64,000 bases of DNA from Bradyrhizobium diversitatis (lineage in GTDB: Bacteria > Pseudomonadota > Alphaproteobacteria > Rhizobiales > Xanthobacteraceae). Positions within the stretch are counted from its first letter, which is position 1, and each line of letters starts with the position of its first letter. A program made the position numbers and the translations under genes. The notes beneath the pieces were generated by a model, which was not told where the DNA came from, did not search any database, and saw only the letters and a list, made by a program, of their open reading frames with translations. The DNA is taken from the NCBI RefSeq assembly GCF_016031635.1, contig NZ_JACEGD010000003.1:124001-188000 (forward strand), written 5' to 3'. Below, piece after piece: positions 1-10,902 of the stretch.

Positions 1-766
1 AGCTCCGCGCATCGCGCAGGATCTTGAAATCGCTGACTGCGTCCTTCAGCGCACGCGAGACCCAGATGTGATCGAGCCTGCGGCCGCGATCGCCGACGGT
101 CCAGTCGGCGGAACGATAGCTCCACCACGTATAGACCTTCTCCGACATCGGGATGCGCTCGCGCGCGACGTCGATCCATTCGCCGGCGGCAATCGCCGCC
201 TTCAGCTTCTCGGTTTCGACGGGTGTGTGCGAGACGACTTTCAGAAGCTGCCTGTGCGACCACACGTCGTTCTCGTGCGGGGCGACGTTGAGGTCGCCGA
301 CCAGGATGTGGCGGTCATCGCCGCGCGGATGCAGCGGCTCGCACGCCTTCATCTCGTCGAGGAAGCGAAGCTTGTGGTCGAACTTCTCGTTCAGCGCGGG
401 ATCGGGAATGTCGCCGCCGGCGGGCACGTAGAAATTATGCAGCACCAAAGGCTTTGCGATGCCCGCCTTCTCGCCGAACGACACCGAGATGTGGCGCGAA
501 TCCACCTTGTCGCAGAAGGTGCGGATGTCCTTGGACTCGAAGGGAATCTTCGAGACTATGGCGACGCCGTGATAGCCCTTCTGCCCGTTCAGCGCGACGT
601 GCTCGTAGCCGAGCCGCTTGAAACGCTTGAGCGGAAAGGCGTCGTCGATGCACTTGGTCTCCTGCAGGCACAGCACCTCCGGCCGCGCGCTCTTCAGGAA
701 TTTCGCGACCAGGTCGATGCGCAGCCGCACCGAATTGATGTTCCAGGTTGTCAGGGAAAGACGCAT
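1..766 (-). CDS. xth: Exodeoxyribonuclease III (3' end outside window)
   Basis: The minus-strand frame from the ATG at 766 runs open to the window edge, giving about 255 residues of a family usually 255-270 long, so only the last few codons are missing. It begins MRLSLTTWNINSVRLR and carries LCLQETKC (metal-binding Glu), LVGDLNVAPHENDVW and a C-terminal RRLDHIWVS with the expected Asp-His. These are the endonuclease/exonuclease/phosphatase motifs of the XthA family, which cuts 5' of AP sites and trims 3' ends in base excision repair. It follows lolA on the same strand, separated by a palindromic repeat. Family assignment is secure; the exact C-terminus is not visible. Confidence 0.93.
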   Translation of the reverse strand, partial: MRLSLTTWNINSVRLRIDLVAKFLKSARPEVLCLQETKCIDDAFPLKRFKRLGYEHVALNGQKGYHGVAIVSKIPFESKDIRTFCDKVDSRHISVSFGEKAGIAKPLVLHNFYVPAGGDIPDPALNEKFDHKLRFLDEMKACEPLHPRGDDRHILVGDLNVAPHENDVWSHRQLLKVVSHTPVETEKLKAAIAAGEWIDVARERIPMSEKVYTWWSYRSADWTVGDRGRRLDHIWVSRALKDAVSDFKILRDARS

Positions 767-789
767 GGGGACGATCTAACAAACTCCAT

Positions 790-876
790 CCGTCATGGCC
801 GGGCTTGACCCGGCCATCCACGTCTTTTTGTCGGAGCCAAAAACGTGGATGCCCGGGACAAGCCCGGGCACGACGG
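790..876. repeat. Intergenic palindromic repeat, GTCATGGCCGGG family
   Basis: The element opens CCGTCATGGCCGGGCTTGAC and closes with a near-complementary arm ending GGGCACGACGG. Each half also carries its own small hairpin around CCGGGC. The same design recurs at 15741, 43607 and 60393, always between genes. It could form a long stem-loop 3' of lolA. Family membership is read directly from the sequence; function is unknown. Confidence 0.8.
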
Positions 877-898
877 TGATTGGAGCGGCCATGCTATC

Positions 899-1711
899 TC
901 AACCCGGCGACGGGCCGTAATTGGTGAAATCGATCTTGAACATGTTGGGGTCGAGCTTCTTGCTCGAATCCAGATTGTAGACCGCGATGGTGGTGTCGTA
1001 GCCCTGCGGGTCGGTGACGGTCCACTGCTTGAGCTGTCCGTCCTTGGCGCCGAACATCAGGAGCAGCCGGCTGGTGCCGACCAGCGCCTGCTTCTCCTCG
1101 ATGGTGACGCTGACGAAGACGTCGTCGGCCGAGACGCCAACGACGTTGGTGTCCTTCATCAGGTCGATGCGATCGGACAGCAGAAAGCGCAGCGGCGTCT
1201 GCGACAGCGGATAGATGTCCTGGGTCGCGAGCTTGCGGTCGCGCACCACCAGCGAGGATCCGTCGGCGACGATGTCGATCGGGCTCGGCGCGTCATATTC
1301 GAAGCGCACCTTGCCGGGCTTCTGGATGTAGAAATCGCCCTGTGTCTTGCTGCCGTCGGGGCCGACCTGGACGAAATTACCAACCAATGTCTGAAGCGAC
1401 GACAGATAGGCGCTGACCTTGGCCGCCTGCGCTTTCTGGTTGGCATCGAAGGTCTGGAAGATGCTGGTCGGCACGTTGCGTCGCGGATCCGGGATGACCG
1501 GATTCGGTGGCGCCTGCGTCGCGCCGGTCACAGCGGGCCCACCGGCCGGCCCGCCGTCGCTGCGGCCCTTCGGTGCAGGCTTCGGCACCGGGACGGTCTG
1601 CGCGAACGACGTCGCAGTCACCATCGCGGCGGCGACGAGAAGCACACCGGCCACGCGCGCGCTTCGCGCGGCGATGGTGGCGGCGAATCGAATGTCCGGA
1701 TGTCTGATCAA
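899..1711 (-). CDS. lolA: Outer-membrane lipoprotein carrier protein LolA
   Basis: LolA carries lipoproteins across the periplasm from LolCDE to LolB. After a signal-like N-terminus (AARSARVAGVLLVAAAMVTA, cleavage after SFAQ) and a Pro/Gly-rich linker comes the LolA fold: a VGNFVQ strand, GDFYIQKPGKVRFEY, IVADGSSLVVRD and LRFLLS. The frame is open back to a GTG at 1810 that overlaps the ftsK stop (GTGA). I prefer the TTG at 1711: AGGA lies about 7 bases upstream of it, and the signal peptide then sits at the extreme N-terminus. The ftsK-lolA-xth order suggests one transcription unit. The start is uncertain, the family is not. Confidence 0.88.
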   Translation of the reverse strand: MIRHPDIRFAATIAARSARVAGVLLVAAAMVTATSFAQTVPVPKPAPKGRSDGGPAGGPAVTGATQAPPNPVIPDPRRNVPTSIFQTFDANQKAQAAKVSAYLSSLQTLVGNFVQVGPDGSKTQGDFYIQKPGKVRFEYDAPSPIDIVADGSSLVVRDRKLATQDIYPLSQTPLRFLLSDRIDLMKDTNVVGVSADDVFVSVTIEEKQALVGTSRLLLMFGAKDGQLKQWTVTDPQGYDTTIAVYNLDSSKKLDPNMFKIDFTNYGPSPG

Positions 1712-1806
1712 TACGTCGTCCTGTATGGCTGGGCGCCCTTTTAGCGTGATTTCTGGCAAAAGCAGATATCGATTCTGCGTGAAATGATGTTCAGAGGCCC
1801 TTCGCC

Positions 1807-4284
1807 TCACATATGGCTGTCTTCTTCCTCGACCAGAATCTCGCGCTTGCCGGCGTGGTTGGCTGGGCCGACGATGCCCTCCAGTTCCATGCGCTCCATC
1901 AGTGATGCGGCGCGATTATAGCCGATTTGCAGGCGGCGCTGGATATAGCTGGTCGAGGCCTTGCGATCGCGTTTGACGATGGCAACCGCCTGCTGGAATA
2001 GATCGCCGCCGCCATCCCCGCCCATGCCGGTCGCGTCGAACACGGCGCCGTCCTCGTCCTCGGCCGGCTCCTCGGCGGTCACGGCTTCGAGATATTCCGG
2101 CTGACCCTGCGTCTTGAGGTGACGCACCACCTTCTCGACTTCCTCGTCGGAAGCGAAAGGTCCGTGCACGCGGCTGATGCGGCCGCCGCCGGCCATGTAG
2201 AGCATGTCGCCCTGGCCGAGCAGCTGCTCGGCGCCCATCTCGCCGAGGATGGTGCGGCTGTCGATCTTGGAGGTGACCTGGAAGGCGATGCGGGTCGGGA
2301 AGTTCGCCTTGATGGTGCCGGTGATGACGTCGACGGACGGACGCTGCGTGGCCAGGATCACGTGCAGGCCGGCGGCGCGCGCCATCTGCGCGAGACGCTG
2401 CACCGCGCCTTCGATGTCCTTGCCGGCGACCATCATCAGGTCGGCCATTTCGTCGACGATGATGACGATGTAGGGCAGCGGGTCCAGCGAGAGCTTCTCT
2501 TCCTCGTAGATCGCCTTGCCGGTTTCCTTGTCGAAGCCGGTATGCACCGTGCGCGTCGGCTCCTCGCCCTTGGCCTTCAATTCGAGCAGGCGGGTGTTGT
2601 AGCCGTCGATGTTGCGCACGCCGAGCTTGGCCATGTTCTTGTAGCGCTCCTCCATCTCGCGCACGGCCCATTTCAGCGCGACCACCGCCTTCTTGGGATC
2701 GGTCACGACGGGCGTGAGCAGATGGGGAATGCCGTCATAGACGGAGAGCTCGAGCATCTTCGGGTCGACCATGATCAGCCGGCACTGGTCCGGGCGCAGC
2801 CGGTAGACCAGGCTGAGGATCATGGTGTTGATCGCGACCGATTTGCCCGAGCCGGTGGTACCGGCGATCAGCATATGCGGCGTGCGGGCGAGATCGATGA
2901 TGACGGGGTCGCCGCCGATGGTCTTGCCGAGGCACAGCGGCAGCTTCGCAACCGTGTCGGTCGCCTCCTTCGCCACCAGCAATTCGCGCAAATAGACCTT
3001 CTCGCGATGCGCGTTCGGCAGCTCGATGCCGATGGCGTTGCGGCCGGGCACGACCGCGACGCGCGCGGACAGCGCGCTCATCGAGCGGGCGATGTCATCG
3101 GCAAGCCCGATCACGCGCGAGGACTTGATGCCGGGTGCCGGCTCCAATTCGTAGAGCGTCACGACGGGACCCGGATTGGCCTTCACGATCTCGCCGCGCA
3201 CGCCGAAATCCTGCAGCACGCCTTCGAGAGAACGGGAATTGGTCTCCAGCTCGGCCTTGCTGAGCGGCTGGCGGTCGCCGGCTTTCGGGGCGGCCAGCAT
3301 CGAGACGGAGGGAAGGTCGAACTTGTCGGAGGACTTCCTGGCCGCGGCCTTCGGTGCAGCCTTCTTGCGCGGCGCGCGCGAGGCGGGCTGTTCCTCTTCC
3401 TCCTCCTCGTCTTCCTCTTCTTCGTGCTCGTCCTCGTAATCCTCGGCTTCGGACTGCGGCGAGAGCGGGGGCGCGGCGCGGCCGCCGCCCAGATTCGGCT
3501 CCTGGCGGCTGAATGCAGCGGCCTTGGTCTTCGGTCCACTCGAGACCAGCGAGCGGTAGGCGGCGCCAAGCAGCCAGATCAGCCGCGCCTTGGTGCTCAT
3601 CAGCGCGTGGAACAGCCAGCCCAGCGACACCGAGCCGCGATCGCTCTCCTCGTCTTCGTCGAGCGGCTTGTCGTCATCCTCGATCTCCGCGAGCTCGTCA
3701 TCCTGCTCGCGGGCGCCAAGGCCGCAGGCGATCAGGAAGGTCACTGTCATCGCCGCGAACAGGATCGTGCCCAGCACGATGCGATAGATCGTGCCGGCCG
3801 GTCCGAAGATCACTGCCGGCGCGCGCACCAGCGCGTCGCCGACCACGCCGCCGAGGCCGGTCGGCAGCGGCCATGCACCGCCATGCGGCCAGCAGCTGAC
3901 GAAGCCCGCCGCGATCACCGTGCAGAGAATCCAGCAGCCGAGCCGCAACGCTTCGCGGTCGAACGGGCGATGGGTCATCATGCGCCAGCCCCAGACAGCA
4001 ACCGTCAGGACCAGCATGATCGCGCCGAGCCCGAGGATCTGCATTGCGAGGTCCGCACCGATCGCGCCGGCATAGCCGAGGATGTTGCGGATCGGCCGCG
4101 AGGTGGCGTGGCTGAGGCTGGGATCCTGCACCGACCACGTCATCAGCGCAGCCGAGGCGACGCCCGCCAGCGCGATCAGGCCGAGGCCGGTGAGCTCGCG
4201 CATGCGCCGCGCCAGACCCTCGCGGATCGATGGCGGCAGATGGCCCACCAGCGGGATGACACGTTCGATTGCCGACATGCTCAT
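1807..4284 (-). CDS. ftsK: DNA translocase FtsK
   Basis: Septal ATP-driven DNA pump that clears chromosome termini at division and activates XerCD recombination at dif. The 825 residues contain about four N-terminal membrane helices (residues 35-190), an acidic linker with a Glu/Asp run near 280-298, a Lys/Ala-rich stretch, then the motor domain with Walker A GTTGSGKS (475-482) and Walker [12 protein letters not shown] (606-616). A winged-helix gamma domain (about 758-818) should read KOPS motifs. Length is normal for alphaproteobacteria. It starts 9 bases after the aminotransferase stop and its TGA overlaps a possible lolA GTG, consistent with an operon. Confidence 0.97.
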   Translation of the reverse strand: MSMSAIERVIPLVGHLPPSIREGLARRMRELTGLGLIALAGVASAALMTWSVQDPSLSHATSRPIRNILGYAGAIGADLAMQILGLGAIMLVLTVAVWGWRMMTHRPFDREALRLGCWILCTVIAAGFVSCWPHGGAWPLPTGLGGVVGDALVRAPAVIFGPAGTIYRIVLGTILFAAMTVTFLIACGLGAREQDDELAEIEDDDKPLDEDEESDRGSVSLGWLFHALMSTKARLIWLLGAAYRSLVSSGPKTKAAAFSRQEPNLGGGRAAPPLSPQSEAEDYEDEHEEEEDEEEEEEQPASRAPRKKAAPKAAARKSSDKFDLPSVSMLAAPKAGDRQPLSKAELETNSRSLEGVLQDFGVRGEIVKANPGPVVTLYELEPAPGIKSSRVIGLADDIARSMSALSARVAVVPGRNAIGIELPNAHREKVYLRELLVAKEATDTVAKLPLCLGKTIGGDPVIIDLARTPHMLIAGTTGSGKSVAINTMILSLVYRLRPDQCRLIMVDPKMLELSVYDGIPHLLTPVVTDPKKAVVALKWAVREMEERYKNMAKLGVRNIDGYNTRLLELKAKGEEPTRTVHTGFDKETGKAIYEEEKLSLDPLPYIVIIVDEMADLMMVAGKDIEGAVQRLAQMARAAGLHVILATQRPSVDVITGTIKANFPTRIAFQVTSKIDSRTILGEMGAEQLLGQGDMLYMAGGGRISRVHGPFASDEEVEKVVRHLKTQGQPEYLEAVTAEEPAEDEDGAVFDATGMGGDGGGDLFQQAVAIVKRDRKASTSYIQRRLQIGYNRAASLMERMELEGIVGPANHAGKREILVEEEDSHM

Positions 4285-4293
4285 GGGCCCCGC

Positions 4294-5508
4294 CTAACCC
4301 AGAGTCTCGACCAGGCGGTGCAGCGCCTGCGCCGTGGTCTCTCCATCCTGCACCAGTGCGAGGCGAATGTAGCCTGCACCGGGATTGAAGCCGTCGGGCT
4401 GGAGCCGGGCCAGATAGCTGCCGGGCACCACGCGCACGCCTGCTTCCTTGAAAAGTCTCAGCGTCACCGACACGTCGTCGCCGAGGGCGGACGTGTCGAG
4501 CCAGACGCAGAAGCCGGCATCGGGCCGGCGATAGCCGTAACGATTGCCGATGATCTGGTCGGCGAGATCGAACTTGATGCGGTAGAGCCTGCGGTTCTCC
4601 TCGACATGCGCTTCGTCGCCATAGGCGACGGTCGCGACGTGCTGGAGCGGCACCGGCACCTGGGGCGCCGCAACGTTGCGCAGCTCCAGGAACATGCCGA
4701 TGAACTTCTTGTCGCCGGCGGCGAAGCCGACGCGCATGCCTGGCAGGTTGGATCGCTTCGACAGCGACTGGAACGCGACCACGCGGGTGAAGTCGGGGCC
4801 GGCGCATTCCAGAATGCTGCCAGGAGCCTGGCGGGTGTAGATCTCGGAATAGCACTCGTCGCTGAGGATCACGAAGCCGTAGCGGTCGGCGAGTTGCTTC
4901 AATCGTTTGAAATAATCGGGCGAGGCGACCGAGCCCTGTGGGTTGGCCGGCGAAGCCAGATAGAACGCCACCGTGCGCGCCAGTGTAGCCTCGTCGATGG
5001 CATCGAGGTCGGGCAGGAAGCCGTTCTCGACGGTGGTCGGCAGATAGACCGGCTCGCAGGCCGCGGCGCGGGTGCCGGCGCCATAGACCGGATAAAACGG
5101 ATTCGGCATCAGGATCACAGGCTTGCCGGGACGCGGCCCGACATAGCGCGCCGCGGTGATCGCCGCGAAGAACAGCCCTTCGCGGCTGCCATTGAGGACG
5201 AGAATCTCGCTCTCGGGATCGAGCGGCCGCGGCAGCTTGAACCGCGACGACAGCCAGGCGCCGGCGGCTTTGCGGAACGGCTCGATGCCCTTGCCGAGCG
5301 GGTAGCGGCCGAAATCGGCGATGTGCTTCGCCAGCACCGGACCGACGAAGTCGGGCACGGGATGCTGGGGCTCGCCGACGGCAAGCGTGATCAAGGGCTT
5401 ACCCGGCTGATGCGGCGCCAGCAGCTCGTTCAGCCGGATGAAGGGCGAGCGGTCGCTGTCGGGGCTTCCACCGGCCAGCGGCGCACGGGATGAAGCGGTC
5501 ATAGCCAT
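4294..5508 (-). CDS. Class I/II PLP aminotransferase, DapC-like
   Basis: A fold-type I aminotransferase of about 404 residues. The PLP lysine lies in SLSKRSNLPGMR, the cofactor Asn in ASPANPQG, and DECYSEIY supplies the Asp/Tyr that contact the ring; a C-terminal IRLAL carries the substrate-carboxylate Arg. The AVGEPQHPVPDFV opening and the overall pattern resemble proteobacterial succinyldiaminopimelate aminotransferase (DapC), which would place it in lysine/peptidoglycan precursor synthesis, but substrate cannot be fixed from motifs. It sits 9 bases before ftsK. Starts are possible at GTG 5523, ATG 5508 or ATG 5502; none has a clear ribosome site. The specific name is an inference. Confidence 0.85.
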   Translation of the reverse strand: MAMTASSRAPLAGGSPDSDRSPFIRLNELLAPHQPGKPLITLAVGEPQHPVPDFVGPVLAKHIADFGRYPLGKGIEPFRKAAGAWLSSRFKLPRPLDPESEILVLNGSREGLFFAAITAARYVGPRPGKPVILMPNPFYPVYGAGTRAAACEPVYLPTTVENGFLPDLDAIDEATLARTVAFYLASPANPQGSVASPDYFKRLKQLADRYGFVILSDECYSEIYTRQAPGSILECAGPDFTRVVAFQSLSKRSNLPGMRVGFAAGDKKFIGMFLELRNVAAPQVPVPLQHVATVAYGDEAHVEENRRLYRIKFDLADQIIGNRYGYRRPDAGFCVWLDTSALGDDVSVTLRLFKEAGVRVVPGSYLARLQPDGFNPGAGYIRLALVQDGETTAQALHRLVETLG

Positions 5509-5701
5509 TCTGGGCGCCAGCACTCTTGGAACAGCCGGTCGCGCGAAGGCACCGGCGGGAAGCGGTTCAGTTCACCATAGATAGGGCGAGGTTAAGACGC
5601 GATTAACCATCGGCCGCCGCCTGCGTCCAGAGCGGGAATATCGAGGCCGGATCACAATGTATGTGGGGCGCTTCTGCCCCGACCTGCAAGCGGAACCAAT
5701 C

Positions 5702-5738
5702 AAAAGAAAAAGGGGCTCCAGCTTGCGCTGGAGCCCCT
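5702..5738 (-). terminator. Rho-independent terminator after amtB1
   Basis: A perfect 12-bp stem, AGGGGCTCCAGC (5711-5722) with GCTGGAGCCCCT (5727-5738), closes a TTGC loop. Read on the minus strand it is followed immediately by TTTTCTTTTG. It lies about 80 bases downstream of the amtB1 stop, so it should end the glnK1-amtB1 transcript. The rest of the 5509-5820 gap shows no gene. Confidence 0.9.
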
Positions 5739-5820
5739 CAACGGTCAGGGCATTGCCGGGTATGTGCCCGAACCGGAGTTGTGGACGCGGCCTCGATGAG
5801 ACCGCGTCCCGGGAGGAGAC

Positions 5821-7269
5821 TTACATGTTGTAGGCGCGCTCGGTGTGCTCGGTGATGTCGAGGCCTTCACGCTCGCTCTCGACATTGGCGCGGAGGCCAA
5901 CGATCACGTCGACGACCTTGTAGAGGATCGCCGAACCGACGCCCGACCACACCAGCGTGGTGCAGACGGCCTTGATCTGGGCGAGCATCTGCGTGGCGAA
6001 GTCGTAATCGGCAACCTTCGGCGGGATCGCCGTGTAGTCGACGATGCCGGCGCCGCCGAGAGCGGGGTTGACCAGGATGCCGGTGCCGATGGCGCCGACG
6101 ATGCCGCCGATGCAGTGCACGCCGAACACGTCGAGCGAGTCATCGTAGCCGATCGCGTTCTTCACGACGGTGCAGAAGAACAGGCAGACCACGCCGACCA
6201 CGAGGCCGAGGACGATCGCGCCCATGATGCCGGAGAAGCCGGCTGCGGGGGTGACGGCCACGAGGCCCGCGACAGCGCCGGAGATGACGCCGAGCACCGA
6301 GGGGTGGCCCTTGATGATCCACTCCGCGAACATCCACGACAGCGCGGCGGCCGCGGTGGCGACGAAGGAGTTGGTCATGGCGAGGGCAGCGCCACCGCTG
6401 GCTTCGAGGTTGGAGCCGGCGTTGAAGCCGAACCAGCCGACCCAGAGCAGCGAGGCGCCGATCATCGACATGGTCAGCGAGTGCGGAGCCATCAGCTCCT
6501 TGCCGTAGCCGACGCGCTTGCCGATCAGAAGAGCGCCGACGAGACCTGCGATGCCGGCGTTGATGTGCACCACGGTGCCGCCCGCGAAGTCGATCGCGCC
6601 CATCTTGAAGATCCAGCCGGCGTCGGCGTTGATCTCGTCGAGCTTGGCCTGCGCCGCGGTCTTCGCAGCCGCATCACCCGCCTCAGCCAGGGCCTTGGCC
6701 GCGTCCTGGATCACGTCCGGACCGGGCCAGTACCAGACCATGTGCGCGATCGGGAAATAGATCAGCGTCACCCAGAGCGGGACGAACAGAGCGAGCGCCG
6801 AGAACTTCATGCGCTCGGCGAAGGCGCCGACGATGAGGGCGGGCGTGATCGCCGCGAAGGTCATCTGGAAGCACATATAGATGAGCTCCGAGATGTTGGC
6901 GTCGACGGAGAAGGTCGCTGCCTTCGTATCGGTGGTGACGCCCATCATGAAGGCTTTGGAGAAGCCGCCGATGAAGTCGGAGCCGCCGGTGAAGGAGAGG
7001 CTGTAGCCGTACACGGCATAGATCACGACGACGACGCAGACGGTGTAGAACACCTGCATCAGGACGGAGAGCATGTTCTTGGAACGGACGAGACCGCCGT
7101 AGAACAGCGCGAGGCCGGGGATCGTCATCAACAGCACGAGCACTGTCGATGTCATCATCCAGGCGTTGTCTCCCTTGTTGACCGTTGGCTCGGCGTAGGC
7201 TGCGGTCGCAGCGAACAGGCCGACTGCGAGAGCCGCCAGTCCCGCGCCATAGGGACGCTTGAACGTCAT
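5821..7269 (-). CDS. amtB: Ammonium transporter AmtB1
   Basis: Inner-membrane Amt/Mep/Rh channel for ammonium. The ATG at 7269 has AGGAG upstream and gives 482 residues with a signal peptide (ATAAYA/EP) and about 11 membrane helices. NNAWMMTSTVLV-like helix 1, TIPGLALFYGGLVRSKN, the pore histidines in VVHINAG and GVHCIGG, and GYDDSLDVFG are all present. Unlike AmtB2 it carries an extra charged, Ala-rich stretch of roughly 35-40 residues between IAHMVWYW and GWIFKMGAIDFAGG, in the predicted periplasmic loop between helices 5 and 6. It lies 37 bases after glnK1; GlnK would plug the pore when nitrogen is ample. The open frame upstream of 7269 overlaps glnK1 and is rejected. Confidence 0.96.
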   Translation of the reverse strand: MTFKRPYGAGLAALAVGLFAATAAYAEPTVNKGDNAWMMTSTVLVLLMTIPGLALFYGGLVRSKNMLSVLMQVFYTVCVVVVIYAVYGYSLSFTGGSDFIGGFSKAFMMGVTTDTKAATFSVDANISELIYMCFQMTFAAITPALIVGAFAERMKFSALALFVPLWVTLIYFPIAHMVWYWPGPDVIQDAAKALAEAGDAAAKTAAQAKLDEINADAGWIFKMGAIDFAGGTVVHINAGIAGLVGALLIGKRVGYGKELMAPHSLTMSMIGASLLWVGWFGFNAGSNLEASGGAALAMTNSFVATAAAALSWMFAEWIIKGHPSVLGVISGAVAGLVAVTPAAGFSGIMGAIVLGLVVGVVCLFFCTVVKNAIGYDDSLDVFGVHCIGGIVGAIGTGILVNPALGGAGIVDYTAIPPKVADYDFATQMLAQIKAVCTTLVWSGVGSAILYKVVDVIVGLRANVESEREGLDITEHTERAYNM

Positions 7270-7306
7270 ATTGTTTACTCCTGCTTGGATAAGGTTGAGC
7301 GCGAAA

Positions 7307-7645
7307 TCAAAGGGCCGCGGCATCGGCCTCGCCGGTGCGGATGCGCACCGCATGGTCGAGGTTAATGACGAAGATCTTGCCGTCGCCGATCTGTCCGGTT
7401 TTCGCCGCGGACGTGATGGCGTCGATGGTCTTGTCGACCTGGTCGGAGGCGACAGCGACCTCGATCTTGATCTTGGGCAGGAAGCTCACGGCATATTCGG
7501 CGCCGCGATAGATTTCCGTATGACCCTTCTGGCGGCCATACCCCTTGACTTCCGTCACCGTGAGACCGTGAACGCCGATGGCGGTCAGGGCGTCACGGAC
7601 TTCTTCCAGCTTGAATGGCTTAATAATCGCCATAACAATTTTCAT
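7307..7645 (-). CDS. glnK: PII signalling protein GlnK1
   Basis: A 112-residue PII protein, the canonical length, starting [17 protein letters not shown]. The T-loop [17 protein letters not shown] contains the tyrosine that GlnD uridylylates, and [11 protein letters not shown] forms the ATP/2-oxoglutarate-binding B-loop region. PII trimers sense 2-oxoglutarate and ATP/ADP and block AmtB. The gene directly precedes amtB1. Longer N-terminal readings up to 7708 are rejected because the PII N-terminus is invariant at this Met. A sigma-54-like site about 105-120 bases upstream fits nitrogen control by NtrC. Confidence 0.97.
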   Translation of the reverse strand: MKIVMAIIKPFKLEEVRDALTAIGVHGLTVTEVKGYGRQKGHTEIYRGAEYAVSFLPKIKIEVAVASDQVDKTIDAITSAAKTGQIGDGKIFVINLDHAVRIRTGEADAAAL

Positions 7646-7751
7646 GGGTCCTATCCCCGCTTGGGCCCGGTCCGGACGTGGCCGGGCGTTTCTCGACTGG
7701 TTCGCCACGAGGGAGAAAATTCACTACGCGGGCACAGCCGGACCCCTAGAA

Positions 7752-7766
7752 TCAAATGCCGTGCCA
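7752..7766 (-). promoter_or_regulatory. Candidate sigma-54 promoter for glnK1-amtB1
   Basis: On the minus strand the sequence TGGCACGGCATTTGA matches the sigma-54 consensus TGGCACG-N4-TTGC with the right spacing. The -24 half is perfect; the -12 half ends TTGA instead of TTGC. It lies about 110 bases before the glnK1 ATG, leaving room for a leader. glnK-amtB operons are classically NtrC/RpoN-dependent. No convincing NtrC box was found in the 311-base gap (7646-7956), which otherwise holds no gene. Confidence 0.45.
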
Positions 7767-7956
7767 GATCGGGCGTGTTGCCTAACGGATTATGAAAGCG
7801 GGTGTTTTCGCGTTCGACGGCTATTGTCGTGCAGTGCGCTATTACGTCGCGCTTAAAACGTGGTCATGCCTGCTCAAATCCAGGGCAGGACAGACTGCCG
7901 ACACAATGTTGCTCACACGTCGGGCAGCAAGGAGGTAATTTCGTAGTGCAGTCCAC

Positions 7957-9258
7957 CTATTGCAGGGCTTCACCGTGCTGCGAAATATCCAGCCCCTCAA
8001 GCTCCTGCTCACGGGATACGCGCAAGGGAACGAACAGGCCGACCAGCTTGAGCAGGATGAAGCTCACGCCCCCCGACCAGACGAAGGTGGCGGCGACCCC
8101 GTAGAACTGAATCAGGATCTGCTGAGGATGGCCCTCCAGCAGGCCCGCGGTGCCGCCGATGGCGCTGGTCGCGAACACACCGCCGAGCAGGGTGCCGGTC
8201 AGCCCGCCGATGCCATGGACGCCGAACACGTCGAGCGAATCGTCATAGTTGAAGCGGTGCTTCAGCCAGGTACAGGCCCAGTAGCAGACCGCCCCGGCGA
8301 CGATACCGATGACAATGCCGTGCCAGGGCGCGACGAAGCCCGAGGCCGGCGTGATGGTGCCGAGGCCGGCCACCGCGCCGGAGATCATGCCGAGCACGGA
8401 GGGCTTGCGCCGCGTCGACCATTCGATCGCGGCCCATGTCAGCGCGCCGGCGCAGGCGGCAAGATGGGTCGCGATGATCGCCATCACCGCGCGTGAGTTC
8501 GCCGAAAGCGCCGAGCCGCCGTTGAAGCCGAACCAGCCGACCCACAAAAGGCCGGTGCCCATCACCGCGAGCGACAGATCGAACGGCGAGAGATTTTCGG
8601 TGCCGTAGCCGTGGCGCCGCCCCATCACCTTGGCCGCAACGAGGCCACCGGTGCCGGCCGACAGGTGCACCACGAGGCCGCCGGCGAAATCCAGCACGCC
8701 CATGCTGGCAAGGAAACCTCCGCCCCAGACCCAATGTGCCAGCGGGATGTAGACGAAGATGAACCAGGCGACGGAGAACAGGAGATAGGCGGAGAACCGC
8801 ATGCGGTCGGCGACCGAGCCCGCGACCAGGGCGACCGTGATGATCGCAAACGTCATCTGGTACAGCATGAACAGCGATTCCGGGATGGTCTTCGCCGCGG
8901 GGTTGACGCTGTCCATGGTCATGCCGGCGAGAAACCAGCGGTCGAGCGTGCCGATCCACGGCCCGTCGCCGACGAAGCAGAGCGAATAGCCGAACGCCAC
9001 CCAGAGAATGGAGATCAGCGTCACCGCGGCCAGGCTCTGCGCCATGGTGGCGAGCACGTTCTTCTTGCGCACCATGCCGGAATAGAACAGCGCGAGCCCC
9101 GGGATCGTCATCATCAGCACCAGCGCGGTGGCGACGATCATCCAGGCCGTGTCGGCGGTGTTGATCCCGGAGTCGGCGGCGTGCGCCGGCAAGGTCACCA
9201 CGGACACAAGCCCGATCGGCGCAGCCATGCACGCTGCGCGGCGCAACAATCCCGCCAT
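7957..9258 (-). CDS. amtB: Ammonium transporter AmtB2
   Basis: Second Amt channel, 433 residues from the ATG at 9258, which is preceded by GGGGGAAA. It has a signal peptide (LPAHA/AD) and about 11 helices with TIPGLALFYSGMVRKKN, the pore histidines in VVHLSAG and GVHGIGG, and NYDDSLDVFG. The loop between helices 5 and 6 is short (PLAHWVWGGGFLASMGVLDF), lacking the insertion seen in AmtB1. It follows glnK2 by 131 bases. The two AmtB proteins share motifs throughout but differ at many positions, so this is an old duplication, not a recent copy. Confidence 0.96.
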   Translation of the reverse strand: MAGLLRRAACMAAPIGLVSVVTLPAHAADSGINTADTAWMIVATALVLMMTIPGLALFYSGMVRKKNVLATMAQSLAAVTLISILWVAFGYSLCFVGDGPWIGTLDRWFLAGMTMDSVNPAAKTIPESLFMLYQMTFAIITVALVAGSVADRMRFSAYLLFSVAWFIFVYIPLAHWVWGGGFLASMGVLDFAGGLVVHLSAGTGGLVAAKVMGRRHGYGTENLSPFDLSLAVMGTGLLWVGWFGFNGGSALSANSRAVMAIIATHLAACAGALTWAAIEWSTRRKPSVLGMISGAVAGLGTITPASGFVAPWHGIVIGIVAGAVCYWACTWLKHRFNYDDSLDVFGVHGIGGLTGTLLGGVFATSAIGGTAGLLEGHPQQILIQFYGVAATFVWSGGVSFILLKLVGLFVPLRVSREQELEGLDISQHGEALQ

Positions 9259-9389
9259 GTCGTTTCCCCCCGGCATCAATTGGCGTCGCACGCTGTGGCG
9301 TCGTTGCCCGGTGCGATCGAAGATTTATCAGAGCGTTTTCGAGCGAAGTGGATACCGGCTCGCGTCGAGAAAACGAGTCAGGCCGAAAC

Positions 9390-10863
<1,474 letters not shown>

Positions 10864-10902
10864 CCCAGACAGCCACCGGCGCGATCCATCGCGACCGTGG
10901 CG

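Noticed and set aside
2119..5493. A 1124-residue open frame on the plus strand, antisense to ftsK and the aminotransferase
   Set aside because: It is long only because high-GC third positions suppress stops in that phase. The translation is His/Asp/Arg-rich low-complexity with no recognisable domain, and the minus-strand proteins are clearly real.
5845..7365. A 506-residue plus-strand open frame inside amtB1
   Set aside because: Antisense shadow of a well-supported membrane protein; the translation is dominated by Asp/His/Glu and has no fold signature.
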